A DNA stretch of 64,000 nt. Origin: Bradyrhizobium sp. CCBAU 51765. GTDB lineage: Bacteria > Pseudomonadota > Alphaproteobacteria > Rhizobiales > Xanthobacteraceae. Under the pieces are notes generated by a model. It was given only the letters and a program-made list of their open reading frames with translations, was not told where the DNA came from and did no database searches. The position numbers and the translations under genes are program-made. Below are positions 61,020 to 64,000 of this stretch, piece after piece. The DNA lies in assembly GCF_015291725.1 (NCBI RefSeq), contig NZ_CP030038.1, positions 6,251,001 to 6,315,000 on the forward strand, written 5' to 3'. The stretch's first letter is position 1. Each line of letters begins with the position of its first letter.

Positions 61020-61112
61020 TCAGCTCATCAGCTTCATGGCGACGGTCGCCGCCAGCACCACGATGATCTGGAGCAGACGCTGCGTCGTGAAGATGCGGTT
61101 GAAGGTGGTCAT
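61020..61112 (-). CDS. Possible 30-residue membrane peptide
   Basis: MTTFNRIFTTQRLLQIIVVL followed by AATVAMKLMS: one hydrophobic helix with a basic N-terminal side, in a frame that stays clean. The ribosome site (GGGGCAAG) is poor. It is convergent with cbbR. Included with caution because small one-helix proteins of this kind are frequent in this group. Confidence 0.4.
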   Translation of the reverse strand: MTTFNRIFTTQRLLQIIVVLAATVAMKLMS

Positions 61113-61250
61113 CGCTTGCCCCGGCCGACGTGAAGGAGATCTCGATCGGCCCGTTGCTAGCATACAAGAACGCGCAGACAACTCCGTAATTGTCCCGTGG
61201 GCGATCGCGCCTTCGGCGAGCCGGCTCACGGCCGCGCCGATGGCCGGCGA

Positions 61251-61448
61251 TCAGGCCGCGAGCGGGGCGCTGCAGTCCGTACGCGTCGCGAAATAGGCCT
61301 CCAGCTCCGACAGCGCCCGCGCTTCCCATTCCCTCGCCTGCTCCAGCAGTGACCAGCTCTGGCCCGGGCGGAATGCGGCGGTCTGGCGATAGAGCGATGC
61401 GATGCCGCGGTAGCGCCGCACGTTCTCCAAGATGGCGTGACCGTTCAT
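61251..61448 (-). CDS. Small helical protein, paralog of 50785-50997
   Basis: 65 residues: ENVRRYRGIASLYRQTAAFR, WSLLEQAREWEARALSELEA. About half the residues match the 50785-50997 product, including ENVRRYR and the LL-x-QA helix. GGGAG is nine bases upstream of ATG 61448. Function unknown. Confidence 0.7.
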   Translation of the reverse strand: MNGHAILENVRRYRGIASLYRQTAAFRPGQSWSLLEQAREWEARALSELEAYFATRTDCSAPLAA

Positions 61449-61578
61449 GTCCGAAAACTCCCTCGTCATTCCCGCGGGAGAAACTGCGGCCAAATCTTTT
61501 TCGAAAAGTTAGCGGCGCGCGGCAAGTTCGCGGATGGTTGCCGGACTGTTGCGCGGGCGCAACGCGCGCGGTGGGGGT

Positions 61579-61998
61579 TTATTGCGGATTCGTTGCCGCG
61601 CTCTCGCCGGAAGGCTTCAGCCCGCCGCTTCTGATGATCGTCACCGTCTTGCGGCAGAGATCGGCAAGGCCGATCAGGAGTATGGCCAGCAAGCAGAACA
61701 GGTTGATGGAATCGGCGCTTGCGCTGGTCAGCGCAGTGAAGGCGAAGAAAGGCGGAATGAACGCCCACCACACCAGCGGAATGGTGAGCAGCGCGGCAAA
61801 TGCCGCCGCCGGCGCGCCGGCCACGAACGCAAGCACGAACAGGCCGGGCAGGAACGCTGCGAAATAGAGCTTCGCGCCGAGCGCGACGCAGAGGCCCTGA
61901 AGCACGGCCGACATTGCGACGACGGCCAGCCCGAGCAGAAACGCCTGCCACGACCATGGCCGTACCCACGTTACGCCGAACAGCCTCGCACGCCTCAT
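61579..61998 (-). CDS. Four-helix membrane protein (DUF4118-like)
   Basis: 139 residues with four or five hydrophobic helices (AFLLGLAVVAMSAVLQGLCV, LYFAAFLPGLFVLAFVAGAP, AAAFAALLTIPLVWWAFIPP, INLFCLLAILLIGLADLCRK). The pattern matches the DUF4118 membrane module found in KdpD-type sensor kinases, here without a kinase. It may be a stand-alone sensor module. Confidence 0.72.
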   Translation of the reverse strand: MRRARLFGVTWVRPWSWQAFLLGLAVVAMSAVLQGLCVALGAKLYFAAFLPGLFVLAFVAGAPAAAFAALLTIPLVWWAFIPPFFAFTALTSASADSINLFCLLAILLIGLADLCRKTVTIIRSGGLKPSGESAATNPQ

Positions 61999-62135
61999 CC
62001 GCCTCCCCCTGCCGCCCGTTAACCAGGTGCGTTTACAACCAATTTACTACAGCGGCGTCGGGGCCGCGAGACGGAAATTGCGTCCTCGCGGGGCTGGCGA
62101 ACAGGCCGCATCGCACAGTTCGGCCATACCGGCGG

Positions 62136-63329
62136 CTACTCGGTGGCCGCATAGAGCAGGCCGGCGACGGGCAGCGCAAGGCCAATGGCCGATGCGAGTG
62201 CCCAGCCACCTTGCGCGAACGCGAAGGCTCCGACCGCGGAGCCGGCCGCGCCGGCTGCGAAGAACGTCGCCATGTAGAGTCCGTTGAGGCGGCTGCGGTG
62301 CTCGTGCCCGAGCGCGAAGATGGCGCGGAAGCCGAGCACGACATTGCCCTGGACGCCGATATCGATGGCGATCGCAGCCACCACCAGACAGGCGAGGTTC
62401 AGCATCGAGCCGGGCGCGCCGACATAGGTCACGAGGAAGCCGCCGGCTGCGAGCAGCATCGCGACCAGCGTCGCGATGCGGCTATGGCCGTGGTCGGCGA
62501 GGCGGCCGGCGATCGGGGCGGCGAACACGCCGGCGACGCCGACCAGCGCAAACAGCGCGATGCCGCGCTGGGAGAAGCCGAACTCGCCGGCGAGTTGGAG
62601 CGGCGCCACCGTCCAGAACAGGGTGAAGGCGCTGAACAGGCTCGCCTGATAGAGCGCGCGGCGCCGCAGCAGCGGCGTGGCCCGCACCAGCTGCGGCATC
62701 GACAGCAGCAATTCGCCGTAGTGCATCCGCGTCACCGGCTTGCGCTTCGGCAGCGTCATCCAGAGCACGGCTGCGAGCACAATCATCAGCGCGGCGGAGC
62801 AGAAGAACACCGCGTGCCACGACAGGGCCGCGGTGACGAAGCTCGACACCGGGCGCGCCAGCATGATGCCGAGCATCAGGCCGGTCGAGACGTTGCCGAC
62901 GACGCGGCCGCGGATGGCTGCCGGCGCCAGGTGCGCCGCATAGGGAATGATGATCTGCACGGCCACCGAGCCGAGGCCGATGAACAGCGCGGCGATCAGG
63001 AACGGCAGCGCATGGGTGGCGAACGCGGCGGCGAGCAGCGCCGCAGCGCCGAGCGTGATCACCGAGCAGATCAGGGCGCGGTTCTCGACGAGATCGCCGA
63101 GCGGCACGATCAGCAGCAGCCCGGTGCCGTAGCCGATCTGCGTCATCGTCACGATCAGTCCCGCCGCGGCATGCGACAGGCCGAGCGCAGCGCTGATCGG
63201 GGCGATCAGCGGCTGGGCATAATAGATGTTGGCGGCGATCATGCCACAGGCCGCGGCGAGCACGAAGGTCAGGCGCTGCGACACCGCATCCGGTTCGGGT
63301 GCGGTCTCGATCGTGGCATTCATCGTCAT
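62136..63329 (-). CDS. MFS transporter
   Basis: About 397 residues, twelve membrane helices, with the MFS loop signatures (GLLLIVPLGDLVENRALIC and AAPIAGRLADHGHSRIATL). It looks like a DHA1-type drug or metabolite exporter. Start taken as ATG 63329 (GGAG nine bases before); 63335 and 63323 are alternatives. A TetR gene lies upstream on the same strand, with a palindrome between. Confidence 0.9.
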   Translation of the reverse strand: MTMNATIETAPEPDAVSQRLTFVLAAACGMIAANIYYAQPLIAPISAALGLSHAAAGLIVTMTQIGYGTGLLLIVPLGDLVENRALICSVITLGAAALLAAAFATHALPFLIAALFIGLGSVAVQIIIPYAAHLAPAAIRGRVVGNVSTGLMLGIMLARPVSSFVTAALSWHAVFFCSAALMIVLAAVLWMTLPKRKPVTRMHYGELLLSMPQLVRATPLLRRRALYQASLFSAFTLFWTVAPLQLAGEFGFSQRGIALFALVGVAGVFAAPIAGRLADHGHSRIATLVAMLLAAGGFLVTYVGAPGSMLNLACLVVAAIAIDIGVQGNVVLGFRAIFALGHEHRSRLNGLYMATFFAAGAAGSAVGAFAFAQGGWALASAIGLALPVAGLLYAATE

Positions 63330-63351
63330 TCGCATGGACTCCAGATAAGGT

Positions 63352-63373
63352 ATAGGAAATGACCATTCCCTAT
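63352..63373. promoter_or_regulatory. Palindromic TetR operator
   Basis: 22-bp dyad ATAGGAAATG-AC-CATTCCCTAT with nine of ten arm positions matching, located between the TetR stop (63387) and the MFS start (63329). It is the obvious operator for the MFS gene. Confidence 0.7.
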
Positions 63374-63386
63374 TATGACAAAGAAT

Positions 63387-64000
63387 TCAGGCGAGCAGCT
63401 TCATCGCGACGCCGACGAGGCGCTCCCCGTCGAGCGGCAGGCGCGCCTTGCCGACGACGCGCATCCCCTGCGTGATGCAGAGCATCAGCCGCGCGGTGTC
63501 GTCGGCTGCGACATGACGGGGAATCGAGCCGTCGGCCTGCCCGTCGCGGATGAGGCCGGCGATGAAGTTTTCGTTGGTCGCGAGCTGCGCGTTGACGCGG
63601 GCAGCGACCATTGCGTCATGCGCGGACAGCTCGACGGCGCTGCCGACCACGAGGCAGCCGCGCCGTCCCTCGATTCCCTGGGAGTGCTCGACATAGGACA
63701 ACAGCACGTTGCGGATCTGCTCGCGGCCGTTTGCGCCCCGCGCCGCCGCGCTGCGGGTCTGCTCCTGGCGCAGCGCCGTGTAGCGCTCGAAGGCGGCGAG
63801 GAACACCGCATGCTTGTCGCGAAACGCCTTGTACACGCTGCCGGTGGCGAGCCGCATCGCCGCGGTGAGATCGCCGATCGAGGTGGCATGGTAGCCCCGC
63901 TCGCGAAACACGCGCACGGCGCGGTCGAGCGCGGTGTCCATGTCGAACTCCCGGGGGCGGCCGGGACGACGGGCAGACTGAGATCGGCGGGCAGCCTTTT
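63387..64000 (-). CDS. TetR family regulator, 5' end beyond the window
   Basis: At least 184 residues from an internal ATG at 63941, but the frame is open to base 64000 and reads RRPGRPREFDMDTALDRAVR, a classical TetR N-terminal arm, so the true start lies outside. HTH: ATSIGDLTAAMRLATGSVYK, then the ligand domain (LVVGSAVELSAHDAMVAARV, LMLCITQGMRVVGK). It probably represses the downstream MFS gene. Confidence 0.88.
   Translation of the reverse strand, partial: KAARRSQSARRPGRPREFDMDTALDRAVRVFRERGYHATSIGDLTAAMRLATGSVYKAFRDKHAVFLAAFERYTALRQEQTRSAAARGANGREQIRNVLLSYVEHSQGIEGRRGCLVVGSAVELSAHDAMVAARVNAQLATNENFIAGLIRDGQADGSIPRHVAADDTARLMLCITQGMRVVGKARLPLDGERLVGVAMKLLA

Overview
The window looks like chromosome from a Bradyrhizobium-type alphaproteobacterium (Nitrobacteraceae/Rhizobiales). 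Four things suggest this: high GC with dense short intergenic gaps, a red-type (form IC) RuBisCO operon with cbbX, GGAAC-N16-GGTT promoters of the alphaproteobacterial EcfG general-stress type, and many small secreted or charged proteins of the kind usual in that group. The genus is inferred from protein resemblance by eye. No rRNA or tRNA genes and no CRISPR array were seen.

Layout. (1) 1-8131 is core metabolism and envelope: a DnaJ-like chaperone cut by the window edge, a lipoprotein, pdxH, an SDR, CorA, an L,D-transpeptidase lipoprotein, an extensin-like protein and an acyl-CoA ligase. (2) 8132-13570 looks like an accessory block. It holds an SCP2-like protein and an NADP oxidoreductase (overlapping), a divergent LysR gene, an MBL hydrolase divergent from a TetR gene with two tandem operators, and the broken front half of an IS4-type transposase. 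(3) 13570-28436 is core again, with nested palindromic repeats: a DUF1499 protein, an MBL hydrolase, glutaryl-CoA dehydrogenase, RibB with a cysteine-free GTP-cyclohydrolase-like tail, a CPA2 antiporter, an aminotransferase, an aldo/keto reductase, a PhoD-like enzyme, a nitronate monooxygenase and an SDR. (4) 28609-37467 is rich in stress-type genes: HxlR, PRC-barrel, a TPP enzyme, two DUF4142-like proteins, a Tat-type SDR, PAP2, two DUF3147 membrane proteins, a small DNA-binding protein and many tiny proteins. (5) 37751-45542 encodes a 2098-residue poly-HAMP hybrid histidine kinase and a REC-PAS-HWE kinase. (6) 45539-50997 holds more small stress-type proteins, a DegP protease and a universal stress protein. 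(7) 51170-61008 is a Calvin-cycle operon, cbbF-P-T-A-L-S-X-E, divergent from cbbR. (8) 61020-64000 holds small membrane proteins and a TetR/MFS pair with a palindromic operator.

How the parts may work together. At least six promoters share GGAAC-N16/17-GGTT and lie 24-42 bases before start codons of PRC-barrel, TPP-enzyme, His-rich, Lys-rich and other small genes, so much of 23-47 kb may belong to one EcfG/PhyR general stress regulon. HWE-type kinases feed that pathway in other alphaproteobacteria, so the kinase pair inside this region is a plausible input (inference). The cbb operon carries the usual Calvin-cycle set and its red-type RuBisCO activase, with a stem-loop followed by a U-rich run between cbbS and cbbX that may set relative expression.
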